From assembly GCA_002189035.1 (NCBI GenBank), contig NEEC01000014.1:2544501-2608500 (forward strand): a stretch of DNA of 64,000 bases, written 5' to 3'. The position numbers and the translations under genes were made by a program. Origin of the DNA: Utricularia gibba (lineage: Eukaryota; Streptophyta; Magnoliopsida; Lamiales; Lentibulariaceae). Below are positions 25,301 through 36,662 of the stretch, one piece after another. Each line of letters begins with the position of its first letter. The first letter of the stretch is position 1. The notes under the pieces are model-generated. The model saw only the letters and a list, made by a program, of their open reading frames with translations, made no database searches and was not told where the DNA came from.

Positions 25301-28300
25301 CATTAGAGGTATCTAACAAGACAGACCAAATGGTTGATATGTTAAAGAGGATGTCAAGTCATCAACCGCTTTCAGTGCTCATTCGAAGGATCTTGGCACT
25401 TGATTTTTTCCCACAATCTTCCAAAGCTGCTGGGATAAATCCTGTTTTACTTGCTTCCGTGCGTAGGCGGTGCCAGTTGATCTGCAAGTGTTTGCTGGAC
25501 AACATATTAAAGGTACACTACATCCAGAAAAGCTGCAGATTCTCTCACCATTGAGTTAAATGTATTTTTCTGATTCCTTGTAACTTAAATTATGAAGTAT
25601 CCATTGTCTTCTGATGATACGAATACTGATCTTCTGATGAGAGACCTGGACTATTTTTTCAAATATGTTGTGATATGTTTGCGGAAGTTACCAAAGAAGG
25701 AAAAGCATTAATTGTGAACCCTGTGAATAATTTGGACCTAGAAATACTGCGTATGATGCTTTTTTTATAGAAATTTTCTTTATTTTTAGTGCATTTGTTG
25801 TCTTATTATTTTGACTGGTGATGTTTTTTATCTCAAGGTTGCTGAAATGAACAGTGAAGAAGCAGAAGGTTGCATGCTTCCCAATGTTCTACTTTTGCAT
25901 GCATTTTGTCTTGTGGATCCTGCACTTTGTACACCAGCTTCTAATCCTTCCCAATTTGTCTCCACACTTCAACCATACCTTAAATCTCAGGTTAAATTCT
26001 TGTTTCTTGGTTAGTAATTTCTCACTATTCTGTTTGTGTCTGTTATTTTCATGATCTCTTTTGATGTCCATTGAGGTCTAATTAGCATGTTTACAGTCTG
26101 ACAATCGATTGGCTGCCCAACTGTTGGAGAGCATATTGTTCATAATAGACTCTGTATTGCCTATACTGCGGAAGCCTTCTCCAAGTCTTGTTGAGGATCT
26201 TGAGCTAGACTTGAAGCAAATGATTGTTCGGCATTCTTTTCTGACAGTTGTCCATGCATGTATAAGGTGTTTAATCTTTTTTCTTGCGTTTCATTAATTG
26301 TTTTAATACATGCTCTCTTGTTTATTGTTTGAATAAACATGTGTTTCAGTTTTAAGATGCGTGTTTAATCTTTTTGCTTGATTTCCCGGTCGTGAGTTGC
26401 AACTAGAAGCATCTTATGAGCTGAATATTCATTGTTTTTTTATGTTTTAAAATTTTGAAGTAAAAAAATTGTGAATGGTGTGAATATTTAAGATTTGGTG
26501 GCACCTTCGGGGATGTGCCTTTCTTCTGATTACTTAATGCACGCTTCCTATTCATTGGACATCACCTTCTTTGTTGAATTTATTTTTTTCTGACAGGTGC
26601 TTGTGTACTGTTGGTAAAGCATCTGGAAAAGGTGCGGATGTTGTTAAGTTCCTCATTCAGTTGTTCTACAAACGTCTTGGTGTATCAGAGCTTGATAACA
26701 ATCAGGTAACTGTTAATTTTCTCTACTGCTCTTCAAAAGCTTGGATTTTAGTTGGTTTTTCTTTACTTTTTATTTGTCCTTAAGATATCCGAACATCTTG
26801 GAACTAGAGTCACATAGTTCTTTGCAAGGCCGGATACTCCTGATTGCTTGCGTGCTTTTGTTGTTAATATGAATAGGAAATAACACATTGGTGTCTGTTA
26901 TATCTTTTGTTTGAACTTTTATTATTGTCATGATTATTATTATTAGGATTATTTTAACTTTTTCAGCAGGTAGGTAGATCTCTCTTCTGCCTGGGGTTGT
27001 TAATACGCTATGGTAGCCCATTACTCAGTACAAATGCTGCTTCCAGCAGAAGAAATATAGATATTGACAGCAGCATTGGATTGTTCAAGAAATATCTTCA
27101 GGCTGAAGACTTTATTGTTAAAGTTCGCGCTTTACAGGTATCTTAGATATTTATGATCCTTCAATTTTCTCAATTTTAAATTAATACGCTTATTTCCCCA
27201 GGCTTTAGGTTACGTGTTGATAGCTCAACCTGAATGCATGTTGCAAAAGGATGTCTTTGAAATTCTGGAGAATACATTGTCAGACAATATTGATACTCGT
27301 CTCAAGGTAACGCTTCACTGCTTAATCTGTCGGATTTGAAAAACCACAAATGGATCAGAAACATTCAGTCTAGGCCATATATCCAACTTACTCCTGTTTT
27401 TCCTATGCATCCTTCAGATGCAATCATTACAGAACTTGTTTGAATATCTTCTTGATGCTGAAAGCCAAATGCAACCTGAGAAACCGAACAGTACTGAGAT
27501 TACTGATTCAGTGAATGATGCTCATGGTGTGCCTGTGGCTGCTGGTGCGGGTGATACGAACATATGTGGTGGTATAGTTCAGTTATACTGGACCAGCATT
27601 TTGCAGAGAAGCCTGGATGCAAATGAAAACGTGCGTCGAGCTGCTCTGAAGGTTGTTTGATACTTTCCTTACCAGGCAGCATATTTCTGTATTGCACAAA
27701 TTGTATTTTCCACCATCAAGAATTCACTAGAGTTGGCATATGTTTTTATTATGCTTTTTTTTTATATAAAAAGTATCTCATATAGAAATTGTAATTTCTG
27801 TGCAGATTATGGAAATTGTTCTTCGGCAAGGTCTTGTGCATCCCATTACTTGTGTTCCACATCTCATTGCCCTTGAAACAGATCCTGAAGATGCTAACGC
27901 AAAGACTGCTCATCACCTTCTGATTAATATGAATGAGAAGTGAGTTACTCCCTTGATATGAAAAGTAAACGCTATCCTTAATTCAAGCTAAGTTGTTTCT
28001 ATCTATCAGATATCCTGCATTCTGTGAAAGCCGCTTAGGAGATGGCCTTCAGTTGTCTTTTAAATTCATTCATAGCATTTCGGGAAGACAGGCTGCATGC
28101 CTTAACCTGAAGGGGCAACCCAGATTGGTTGAAACAATGAAAGTAAAGCCGGATCTTGGATCATCAAGCCATGCACGTCATGGAGTTGCTCGAATCTACA
28201 AGCTTATTCGAGGGAATCGTGTCTCAAGGAATAGATTCATGTCCTCCGTTGTTTTCAAATTTGAAATGCCCACCTGGAGTGATTCTGTTGCTCCTTTTCT

Positions 28301-29700
28301 TATGTGAGCCCTTTCAGTGACACTGAGATCATGCTTCAATAATTTTGAATCTATTCTAAATATACTTTTCTTTTTGTAGGTATTGTACAGAAATACTTGC
28401 CTTGCTCCCATTTACGACTCCTGATGAACCTCTTTATTTGATCTATGCTATAAACCGAGCAGTGCAAGTTAGAGCTGGGACGATAGAGTCATCCCTAAAG
28501 ATTGCTTTGCAGTCATTGCAAACATCTAATCAGCCAGCCAGCGGAAATGGAATGGTTCACTTGGATCAAACGATCGGCATAGAAGATGATTCAAGCATGG
28601 CAAATGATGGGGTCACTAGAGAATGTGAAGAGATACCAACCCAAAATGCATTTGGATATGATGCTCAAAGAAACTCAGGTCCTAAACATTCCCAATGCTC
28701 CAGCAATGGCGATCCCCATAAATTCCAGGTTTACTCTTCTCTCTCTCTCTCTCTCTTTTTAAATCATGGGTATTGTTTGGTTGTGGAGCTGAAACCTGTA
28801 AATCCACCCAGGCAGGTTTAATTAGAACAAGATGTTAGCTTCTTTTAAGCAGAGGTTATTTGTGTTTTTCGTAGATAATTTATAACATTACCTGGAATAC
28901 CATGCACTCTCTTTATTTAGTCGACGAAGTCAGGTCCAGTCGATGTGTCAACAAAGGGACACGTTATTCCAGCAATGTGATTGCATCACCATCATAGTCA
29001 CCGAACTGAAGTTATCTCTATTTGCAAATTACAATGTGCAGTAGTGCCTGCTCTCAATTATCTCTTGTGTATCTTTTGATGTCTTCCCAGGCTGATTCTG
29101 TGGCTGCCGTCGCTCTGGTCCTACTACTGAGGTTGAAGAGATATTTAAAGGTTATTTACAGCCTTGACGACGCCCGCTGTCAGGTAAACACACCCTGTCG
29201 TGGTAAAATCAATATGAATGGAACGGTTGATTTTAGTTTTCTTTGCTTCAACGCCAGGCTTATTCACCAAATGATCCAGTAAAACACGGGGAGAGCTTGT
29301 CACGTCAAAACATGCCATTAAGTATTAGTGATGTGAACATCCAGTCACCCAGTACTTTTGAGGACCTGTATAGAAGATATCAGGTGGCCTTCATCAACAT
29401 ATAGCTTTTGGCCCAACATGATACCCCTGACAGATTTTTAAATCTTCTCCCCCTGACTCTTTGCGGTGTTCGTATCAGGACTTCAAGAACGCATTGAAAG
29501 AGGATACGGTGGACTATTCGACGTACACGGCAAACATCAAGAAGAAGAGACCTACTCCTAGAAAAGGAAGCAAAGCCAGCCGGCAATCGTGTATAGATGA
29601 CGAGGATGAAGAGTATTATGATGAGGATTGGAATTTCGGGAGGGCTGCAAGTAGGCCTGCACGCAAAGGCGGTAGCGGCAGCAGAAGCAGGCAGCGGTAA
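19382..29700 (+). CDS. SCC2: Sister-chromatid cohesion protein SCC2 (cohesin loader, NIPBL-like)
   Basis: 28 exons join in frame to 1,779 residues: 19382-19617, 20026-20135, 20389-20528, 20606-20699, 20781-21037, 21710-21817, 21931-22042, 22444-22534, 22618-22804, 22890-23318, 23386-23915, 23991-24201, 24278-24328, 24433-24591, 24670-24837, 25213-25512, 25838-25990, 26097-26266, 26597-26705, 26970-27137, 27202-27306, 27418-27651, 27806-27939, 28010-28303, 28380-28728, 29091-29183, 29258-29383, 29479-29700. SCC2 with SCC4 loads cohesin on chromatin and is essential in embryos. The plant-specific PHD finger is at about residues 655-699 with a full C4HC3 set (CSIC, CQGC, FHVDC, CLIC). Helical HEAT-type repeats follow ([38 protein letters not shown]), and the tail is basic (residues after [14 protein letters not shown]). 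Every junction keeps phase and is GT-AG; the GTAATG donor after 22804 is the least certain. Confidence 0.93.
21207..21402. repeat. Diverged duplicated segment in SCC2 intron 5
   Basis: GCACAAAACATTCAGCCT occurs at 21207-21224 and again at 21385-21402. A 28-base segment beginning CCTTAGGCATCA occurs at 21222-21249 and, with one difference, at 21326-21353. A third partial copy (GGCATCAAGG...TTCCATG) lies near 21289. It looks like a local duplication that has drifted. Confidence 0.75.
28739..28756. repeat. (CT)9 microsatellite in SCC2 intron 25
   Basis: Nine CT units shortly after the donor at 28729, forming an unusual pyrimidine-rich stretch at the 5' side of the intron. Confidence 0.9.
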
Positions 29701-30570
29701 ATACTCACAGGTAAAATAGCTAAGCTAAGCATGTACATTTCATAGAAAGTGGGGTAGCAGGAATTTTGGGTCATGTGGGAACTCATAGGTGCGCCCGCCG
29801 TACGGAAGGTTGGGATTTCAGCAGCTCTAGGAGTGATTTGTTTGTTAAATCACCTTGTGATTCAAACCAAATTTCTCCTTCTGCGGTTTCTAATATAATG
29901 AAGCTCAGTATACCGTTGAAAGGTATGAAAATAGACCCCGATTCTGTATAAAGTTCTGATGTATGAAATGACGGTCATCATCAGAATTGATGGGTTCTGT
30001 TGCATCGATATGCGGCATCAGTGGTTGATGTTGGTACAGAACTACGGAACGGAGGAGGAACTGAAGAAGATAAGGATGGAGATGGAGGATTCAGAGTACA
30101 CCCGGATGGATAGGTTTTACACGCTTTTGGCATTGAATGCTGCCAAAACTCTACTTTTATATGAATGTTTTTATAACTAGAAACCTATTAAGTAATAAAT
30201 ATTTCCGTATACAGGTTGGTACTTGCAAAGAAAGATGATTAACAAGTGTTTTAATCCGTGGAGCAAATAAATTTTTATGAAATGACAAGTGTTTTATTTT
30301 ATTTTTTTAATGGTTCCAGTTTTGCGTGGTTTCTAAGTGCGAGCGGTGAAATTTGCAATCCACGATATCGATAAAGTGTAAATAATGTCATAGAAGTAAT
30401 GATAGCATGAGTGAGGGCAGTTGGATAGCACGCGAAACACGTGGCGAAATTCCAAGGCTCAACCAAGTGTGATTTAACCAATAGTACTACATCTCTCCAT
30501 TGGCGCTTTTTCCTTCAGCAGCCACGAGCGTCACTGTCGTCGGATTACTTCGTGTTTTCTCCGTGGAGCG
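29701..30570. other. Intergenic: SCC2 3' end and FC2 promoter
   Basis: An open frame of 73 codons at 29959-30180 reads GTEEELKKIRMEMEDSEY and then MDRFYTLLALNAAK, which looks protein-like but matches no family I know. It is probably SCC2 3' UTR or a worn gene fragment. The right part carries the ferrochelatase promoter with a G-box. Confidence 0.45.
30438..30443. promoter_or_regulatory. G-box (CACGTGGC) upstream of ferrochelatase 2
   Basis: CACGTG within ACACGTGGCG, 128 bases before the FC2 start, with CCAAT at about 30478. FC2 genes are light-regulated and G-boxes are bound by PIF/HY5-type factors. The site is seen; its use is inferred. Confidence 0.5.
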
Positions 30571-33500
30571 ATGAATCAGGCGATGGATGTACGCGTTCAA
30601 GCTCCTCCTCCTACTTTGTGAGTGTTCTCAATTTTTAGTATTACCTTCATACAGCTTGTTCCAAATTGTAATGTCTATCAGTTTCGTGAAATTCTGCAGT
30701 ACAGTCATGTGTTCCGGTATTGGGGGTTCCGTAGTATTTTATCAATGGTGGGGCTTGCCCAAGTTCGTTAATTTCGTTTGAATGACTGTTGAATCTGCTC
30801 TGGGTTTGCCAGTGTCCAGTGCGAGTGATTGGTGGTGCAAATTTCCAATATCTCTGATGGCATACTTGATAATTTTAATTAGGTTGATAAGGAGTTCGTG
30901 AATGTATTTCTTTAAAAAACATGCTTGAAAAGTTGTATGATTTCTCTTTAGAAATTGAGAATTAGGTGATTTTGGTCTTAAAGGTGGATTATTTTCGTAT
31001 TTCTTTTAGAAAAGTAAATAAACAAATGCAACTTCTGTGGGCATATCATCTGACACTCTTTCGCATTTCTGTATCTTGAAGGCTACTGCAAAGGGCTAAA
31101 CTCTCCTCTCAGAGTATGTGCCCCTGTGCAACGGTACAATGGGGTGCTTTTCCTAGGACTTCCCTGTTGAAATCTCCCCTTCTTTCTAGATTGTCTTGGG
31201 GATGCCCAAAGGTGCAATCGGTACTCAAAGAGCATCCGATAATGCATTCTGGAAAATCAGTAGCGCTGGTCACCTCTGGATCCCAAGATATCTCCGTTAC
31301 TTCACTTACCGGTAATGAGAAGATTGGGGTGCTTTTGCTGAACCTCGGAGGCCCAGAGACGCTGGATGATGTTCAGCCTTTCCTGTTTAATCTTTTTGCT
31401 GATCCTGTGAGTATTTGTCGATTTTATTTTTGCTGCACTGCTTAATGCCTTAGAATTGAAAATTTTCCATATGATAATCCAGGATATTATTCGGCTGCCT
31501 AGGCCATTCCGCTTTCTTCAAAAGCCTCTGGCAAAGTTCATATCTGTTGCTAGAGCGCCAAAGAGCAGGGAAGGATATGCTTCAATTGGTGGTGGTTCCC
31601 CTCTACGGCGTATCACTGATGCACAGGCATGACCTTTTAAAACCTGAAGTTTTAGTATACTATGCGTTGGAAGAAAACGAAATATTAAATGGTGTCTAGT
31701 TAACTACATTTCTGATTTATCACTTTTAGGGTACCTATTTTCGAATGAAAAGTGTAAATAATTGGTCTTCACTCCTCGATAAAGGATAAGCATTGCACTG
31801 AAACTTTTTTTGAATGGTGGCTTCTTTGAAAATTTTAATCACACAATATCTTTGATGCTGATAACGTATGCACCTAGAACATGCTGTTCATTAAATTGTT
31901 TAAACTACAGGCTCAAGAGCTTGAGAAAGCACTTTCGGAAAAGAGAATTCCAGCAAAGGTTTATGTAGGCATGCGTTACTGGCATCCCTTCACTGAAGAA
32001 GCAATTGAGGAGGTATCCTGACTATATTTTTATGTTTTAGCTTCTTTTATGAACTTTTTAGTTTGCTACATCAGCAATTAGTGTAGTTGATTATAGTTGT
32101 CTGATGGTTTTTCATTTTGTTTAAAATCCATGTGTTCGTAGAAGGGTAAATTATTTCCTCTCGAGTATCTGATTTCAAAAGTGTATGATTTTGAGAAGCT
32201 ATCTGATACTTTTTTGGTCATAAGATAATCGATATCTTTATTTTTAATGCAGAGGGCATTTCATTTTTATGAAAATGGCTAATATGATGATGCGGAATCA
32301 GACAGTTGCACGTCGTTTCAATTTTTAACTTGTATCATTTCATTTGGGTTATGCCGTTCGATCTCCATAGAGTGCAATTAGTTTGTATTCTCATAATCTG
32401 CATCCTCTATCTCTAGAAGCATTTACCGGAACTATTTGTTCAAATCTTCACTTTGACACTTTCCCAATATCTAGATTAAAAGAGACGGTATTGAGAAGCT
32501 TGTTGTGCTTCCTCTGTACCCTCAGTTTTCAATCTCAACAAGTGGTTCAAGTCTTCGGCTACTCGAGAATATATTCAGGTTTTGGTTTTATATGTACAAA
32601 AAATGGTACTTTAACACTGGAATAGTTTTTGCTGAAACCTTTTAAACTCAGGGAGGATGAGTATTTAGTCAACATGCAGCACACGGTAATTCCATCCTGG
32701 TATCAGCGAGAAGGTTATATTAAAGCTATGGCAGGTCTGATTGGAAAGGAGCTGCTGAAATTTGACTGCCCTGGGGAGGTAAATCTCCGTGTTTTACTTC
32801 AACTCATGTGACATAATGTTGCCCTTGTTTCTTGGATGTTCAATGTGGAGTTTGAACCTGATAAATAAAAAATATAATCAAGGAAATCATTTTTTCTAAT
32901 GTATCTAATATCCGCTCCAGGTAATGATTTTCTTTACTGCTCATGGGGTGCCACTTGCTTATGTCGAGGAAGCTGGTGACCCCTACAAAACTGAAATGGA
33001 GGAGTGCGTGGACTTGATAATGGAAGAACTGGAAAAGAGAAGGATATATAACTCATATACTCTTGCATATCAGGTTGATGCCGTTGACTTAAAACTGGGT
33101 GCACCACATGATCACCTATGCTACTTCAACATTTCTGCACAAAATATTAAAATTTCCTGCATTCGACTTCTTTAAGCAGAAAAACTTTTTTTTGGTGTGT
33201 ATTTTATAGTTTCTAGGTTATTTGACTTTGCCACGATGTAATACAGAGCAGAGTTGGCCCTGTAGAATGGTTGAAACCCTACACAGATGATGTAATAGTT
33301 GAGCTTGGAAGCAAAGGAGTGAAGAGTCTTCTAGCAGTCCCAATTAGGTGAAAACTAATTTTTCACTTTCACTATTCGGAGCATCAGCATTGAGCTGCTC
33401 AGGAATATAATATGTTTTGATTTATTTTCCTCCATAGCTTTGTTAGTGAACACATCGAAACATTGGAGGAGATAGATGTCGAGTACAAGGAATTGGCTTT

Positions 33501-34083
33501 GGAATCTGGTATAGTGAACTGGGGACGTGTTCCAGCACTCGGTTGTGAGCCTACATTCATTTCTGACTTGGCAGATGCTGTTATAGAAAGTCTCCCATAT
33601 GTTGGAGCAATGGCTGTCTCTAATCTAGAAGCTCGACAGGTAATTCGAAGAATTCAATTTGTATTAAAATGCTAACTTTCAGTTCATGCAATGTTTTTCA
33701 ATCCCCTTTTTCTCCTGTTTGAATGGGTGCATTGTTATGCTATTGCTGGGCTCGGTTCTGAAATCTTATTCGAAAGTTTCTATACGGTTAACCTGAGAAG
33801 TCCTTGAAGAAGAACTTCTTTCTTTCAAAGTCTAAATGGGTTCTGGTGCCTCATGCAGTCTTTAGTTCCACTTGGAAGTGTAGAAGAACTGCTGGCTGCA
33901 TATGATTCGCAGCGAAGAGAATTACCGCCACCTGTGGTAGTTTGGGAATGGGGTTGGACTAAAAGTGCTGAAACATGGAACGGAAGAGCAGCAATGCTGG
34001 CGGTCCTTGTTCTGCTGCTACTTGAGGTTACAACCGGTGAAGGCTTCCTTCACCAGTGGGGCATACTGCCCTTGTTCAGATGA
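30571..34083 (+). CDS. FC2: Ferrochelatase 2, chloroplastic (with C-terminal CAB motif)
   Basis: Exons 30571-30617, 31082-31406, 31483-31626, 31911-32012, 32475-32578, 32652-32778, 32921-33073, 33247-33347, 33438-33639 and 33859-34083 join in frame to 509 residues. The enzyme inserts Fe2+ into protoporphyrin IX, the last step of haem synthesis, in plastids. A Ser-rich leader of about 90 residues is followed by [18 protein letters not shown], then [10 protein letters not shown], then [14 protein letters not shown], then FFTAHGVP (catalytic His near residue 291). The end carries a light-harvesting-like CAB helix ([18 protein letters not shown]), which marks the FC2 type. Intron 3 (31627-31910) starts with GC rather than GT. 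Family alignment (RITDAQ then AQELEKAL) fixes that junction. Confidence 0.95.
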
Positions 34084-35165
34084 CAACCGGTTTCCCCTTA
34101 ATGATCAAATCTTCTTTCCACATCCGCATGCTGATGCATATTTATATATATGCGCATCTAGGATTTCCCTACTAGGGAAATTTATGGAGATAAACCCCAA
34201 GAAAATAATGCAATCTTAGATACAAGCAAGTCAGGAAGAAAACCAAAGGTCTCCATTTCGGCCTCATGCGTCATATTCTGATGGTTCTAGATATTGTCAG
34301 TTATTCCTCAGCAAATTAGGAAAGCATCAATGGATTGCAGTCTTCTCTGGACATCTAGGTAATCATACTTCTGACATGAACTGATTAGTATCCCACTTCT
34401 GTACTTTATGGAACTGCAATATATATTGTGAAAAAGAATGCCGGTTTTGCTATCATTCCTTTGCTATATTTGCATTCGTATCTGCAGTAAAGAATGCGTA
34501 TTGTGGGTAAGGTTCTGCCCTGTGTAGCATCGCGTTTCTAAAGGAATTCAGCTTCAGCTCCAACACTCTAAAGAGGAAATGAGTTACTCGTGGGAAGTCA
34601 CATGTGTGCTCTGTTTTAAAATCACAAATATCCAATTTTCAGTTTGCCCACCGTTTTTTGTTCCTTGTCTCCATAGCCTCATGAGTGGGGAACATTCACT
34701 CGCACATCAAACAGAATCTCATTGTTTTCCCGACACCAAGTCCGTATAAATGTTGCCATTAAACTCTTAGCCTATGTCTTGCACGAATTTCTTTAGCCTG
34801 CTTTTCATTCTCATCATCCTCCTAAACGAGTCATGATCCTCTTCTTTCGCCTCGAACAGGAATTGGCCTGGACGTCTAGGGGACTCCGATGCGGGATGGA
34901 ATACATATCCCCTTCCCCATAAAAAGGATGGTGGGAAAAACTTCCACTTTTCCAAACCAAGACAAAGGAATGATGCTATGAGTTTTAGAGGAGTGTGCGG
35001 TAAATTGCATGGGACCTATGTTTTACCAGAAGGGCATTAACTCCCCGTCGCTCGGTTGTGTTTAGTTGTGCATGCGATCGATTTTGATGCATGAACCGGG
35101 ATCGCCCATTTCATATCATCTGCAGATATGTTCGAATATTTTCTTGTGGATCCCATGACAACCTT

Positions 35166-35171
35166 CACGTG
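35166..35171. promoter_or_regulatory. CACGTG element upstream of defensin copy 1
   Basis: TTCACGTGA, 149 bases before the ATG. The same TTCACGTGA stands 165 bases before the ATG of copy 2, so the element was duplicated with the gene and kept. Confidence 0.5.
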
Positions 35172-35247
35172 ATTCCCTCGAGTGAATTCAGGATGTGGCC
35201 CTATGCCATCACATGCCAAGGCACAGATATCTTTCTGCGCAGCCGTT

Positions 35248-35254
35248 TATTTAA
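35248..35254 (+). promoter_or_regulatory. TATA-like box of defensin copy 1
   Basis: TATTTAA, 67 bases before the ATG. The matching TATTTAA of copy 2 is 74 bases before its ATG. Confidence 0.5.
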
Positions 35255-35314
35255 CGTGGTGAAAAGAGTCCCCCCACAGCCCTGCTTTACAGTTTACACT
35301 TCTGAGTTGGTGTC

Positions 35315-35611
35315 ATGGAGAAGAAGGCGTTTGCAATGTTGTGCTTCCTGTTTGTCATGCTCCTCCTCTCTGGTAAGCAAAATGCGTCATGAATAAGGAA
35401 TGAGAACTGGGAAGGCGTCTGTAAACTGTTTCACGGTTGCAGGAAGTGTGGTTCCTGGAGCTGAGGGGAGAGTCTGCGAGACTTGGAGCAACACCTTCAA
35501 GGGGGGTGCATGAGCGACACCAACTGCAGAACCGTTTGCCGAGGAGAGGGCTTCCCCAGCGGCGACTGCAGAGGCTTTCGCCGCCGCTGCCGCTGCTTGA
35601 AGCCCTGCTAA
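35315..35611 (+). pseudogene. Plant defensin copy 1, frameshifted
   Basis: Exon 1 (35315-35372) encodes a signal peptide starting MEKKAF with a Leu/Met/Phe-rich core. A 70-nt GT-AG intron (35373-35442) sits inside the last signal-peptide codons as in most plant defensin genes. Exon 2 begins the mature cysteine-rich peptide (GRVCETW), but the frame breaks at a run of six G (35501-35506): the reading frame meets TGA at 35511-35513, while the rest of the defensin text (CMSDTNC, CRGEGFP, and a CxC pair with final KPC) continues one base out of phase to TAA at 35609. One base is missing relative to an open frame. Either this is a dead copy or the homopolymer length is a sequencing or assembly error. 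Plant defensins are secreted antifungal peptides. Confidence 0.8.
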
Positions 35612-36163
35612 ATCAACCGGAGACCTCTGCTCCTCGCCATTGTCCTCTACTCGTATTGCATTGTCGCTTAACTGTGTTTCCGTCGTTGCTTCTTGCCCCT
35701 CATCTCATCTCTGAATGACCGCAACACATGAGTGCTGTTGTTCAAGTTGGGAGGTTCCCCTGTGGTTCATCTCAAGAATAAAGACCTTCTCTAGCCTACA
35801 CTGCTATATGAACGGATCAGATCAGTCATAGAAGAGCTCCCGATGATATGAACATTAATAAAATAACCAAAAAAAACAAGGTATCACTGCAGATGATGCC
35901 CCACGGCATTGACAGCCCTCATTGTCGTCTTCCAAGTTACATCTGCAGAGTGTGGACGTCAGTAAGGCTGATTAACGTGTTCAATCCAAATCCTAATAAT
36001 GGTGCATGAAGTAGCAGCAAGCCAGTTCATACATGCATTGCATGGATCACATCCCCAGAAAAATAGTTGTGCTTCGTTTCAAAACCTCACATTTCCCCAT
36101 ACCCAGATTTATGTGTTCACTGTTCAGGAGTAATTTTCGCGGAGCCCAGCTCTTTATTATTTT

Positions 36164-36169
36164 CACGTG
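36164..36169. promoter_or_regulatory. CACGTG element upstream of defensin copy 2
   Basis: TTCACGTGA, 165 bases before the copy 2 ATG, matching the element before copy 1. Confidence 0.5.
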
Positions 36170-36254
36170 AAGCCCTCTCGAGCTTTGAAAAGTATAAGCA
36201 GATTGCAGGCCATAGATAAGATGGTCCCCAGCAGATCCTGCTGCCTTCAGCCCC

Positions 36255-36261
36255 TATTTAA
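36255..36261 (+). promoter_or_regulatory. TATA-like box of defensin copy 2
   Basis: TATTTAA, 74 bases before the ATG at 36329. Confidence 0.5.
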
Positions 36262-36328
36262 CCTGCGGTTCTGTTCACTGATCTTCTCGCAGTCTGGGAT
36301 TTGCCTTTCGTTGCTTGAGTTAAAAGTT

Positions 36329-36662
36329 ATGGAGAAGAAGGCGTATGGGGTGCTGTGCTTCGTGTTTCTCACTCTCCTCCTCTCTGATAAGCAATCCTCT
36401 TCAGTAGAGCTCGTACTCTATCATCATTCAGTGGGTGCGCGCATACTCTGCTGAGCACCATGTGACTTGTGGGGTTGGATGATTTGCAGAGATGGCAGTG
36501 ATTCCTCAAGTGGAGGCGAGAATTTGCTCGACACCCAGCAGAAGATTCAGAGGTCTTTGCTTCAGTGACACCAACTGCGCTACCATTTGCCATTCCGAGA
36601 GCTTCCCCCGCGGCGCCTGTCGAGGGTTCCGCCGCCGCTGCTTCTGCCTGAAACCCTGTTAG
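36329..36662 (+). CDS. Plant defensin copy 2, non-canonical (AT) splice donor
   Basis: Exon 1 (36329-36386) encodes a signal peptide starting MEKKAY, and exon 2 (36490-36662) a mature peptide with all eight defensin cysteines, including SDTNC, CHSES and the CFC pair ending KPC. Joined, they give 76 residues, normal for a secreted gamma-thionin-fold defensin. The junction is odd: where copy 1 has CTCTG|GTAAGC, this copy has CTCTG|ATAAGC, so the expected donor is AT and the intron would be AT-AG without a U12-type donor. A GT at 36435 would also keep phase, adding 16 residues to the signal region. The gene may splice inefficiently, use that cryptic donor, or be non-functional. It is a tandem duplicate of the frameshifted copy about 1 kb upstream. 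Confidence 0.8.

Larger units (their letters stand above)
34084..35314. other. Intergenic: FC2 3' end and defensin copy 1 promoter
   Basis: No gene is recognised between the FC2 stop and the first defensin copy. The last 150 bases hold the G-box and TATA-like site of that copy. Confidence 0.5.
35612..36328. other. Spacer between tandem defensin copies
   Basis: About 0.7 kb between the copies. It contains the CACGTG and TATA-like elements of copy 2 (listed separately). No other gene is seen. Confidence 0.5.
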
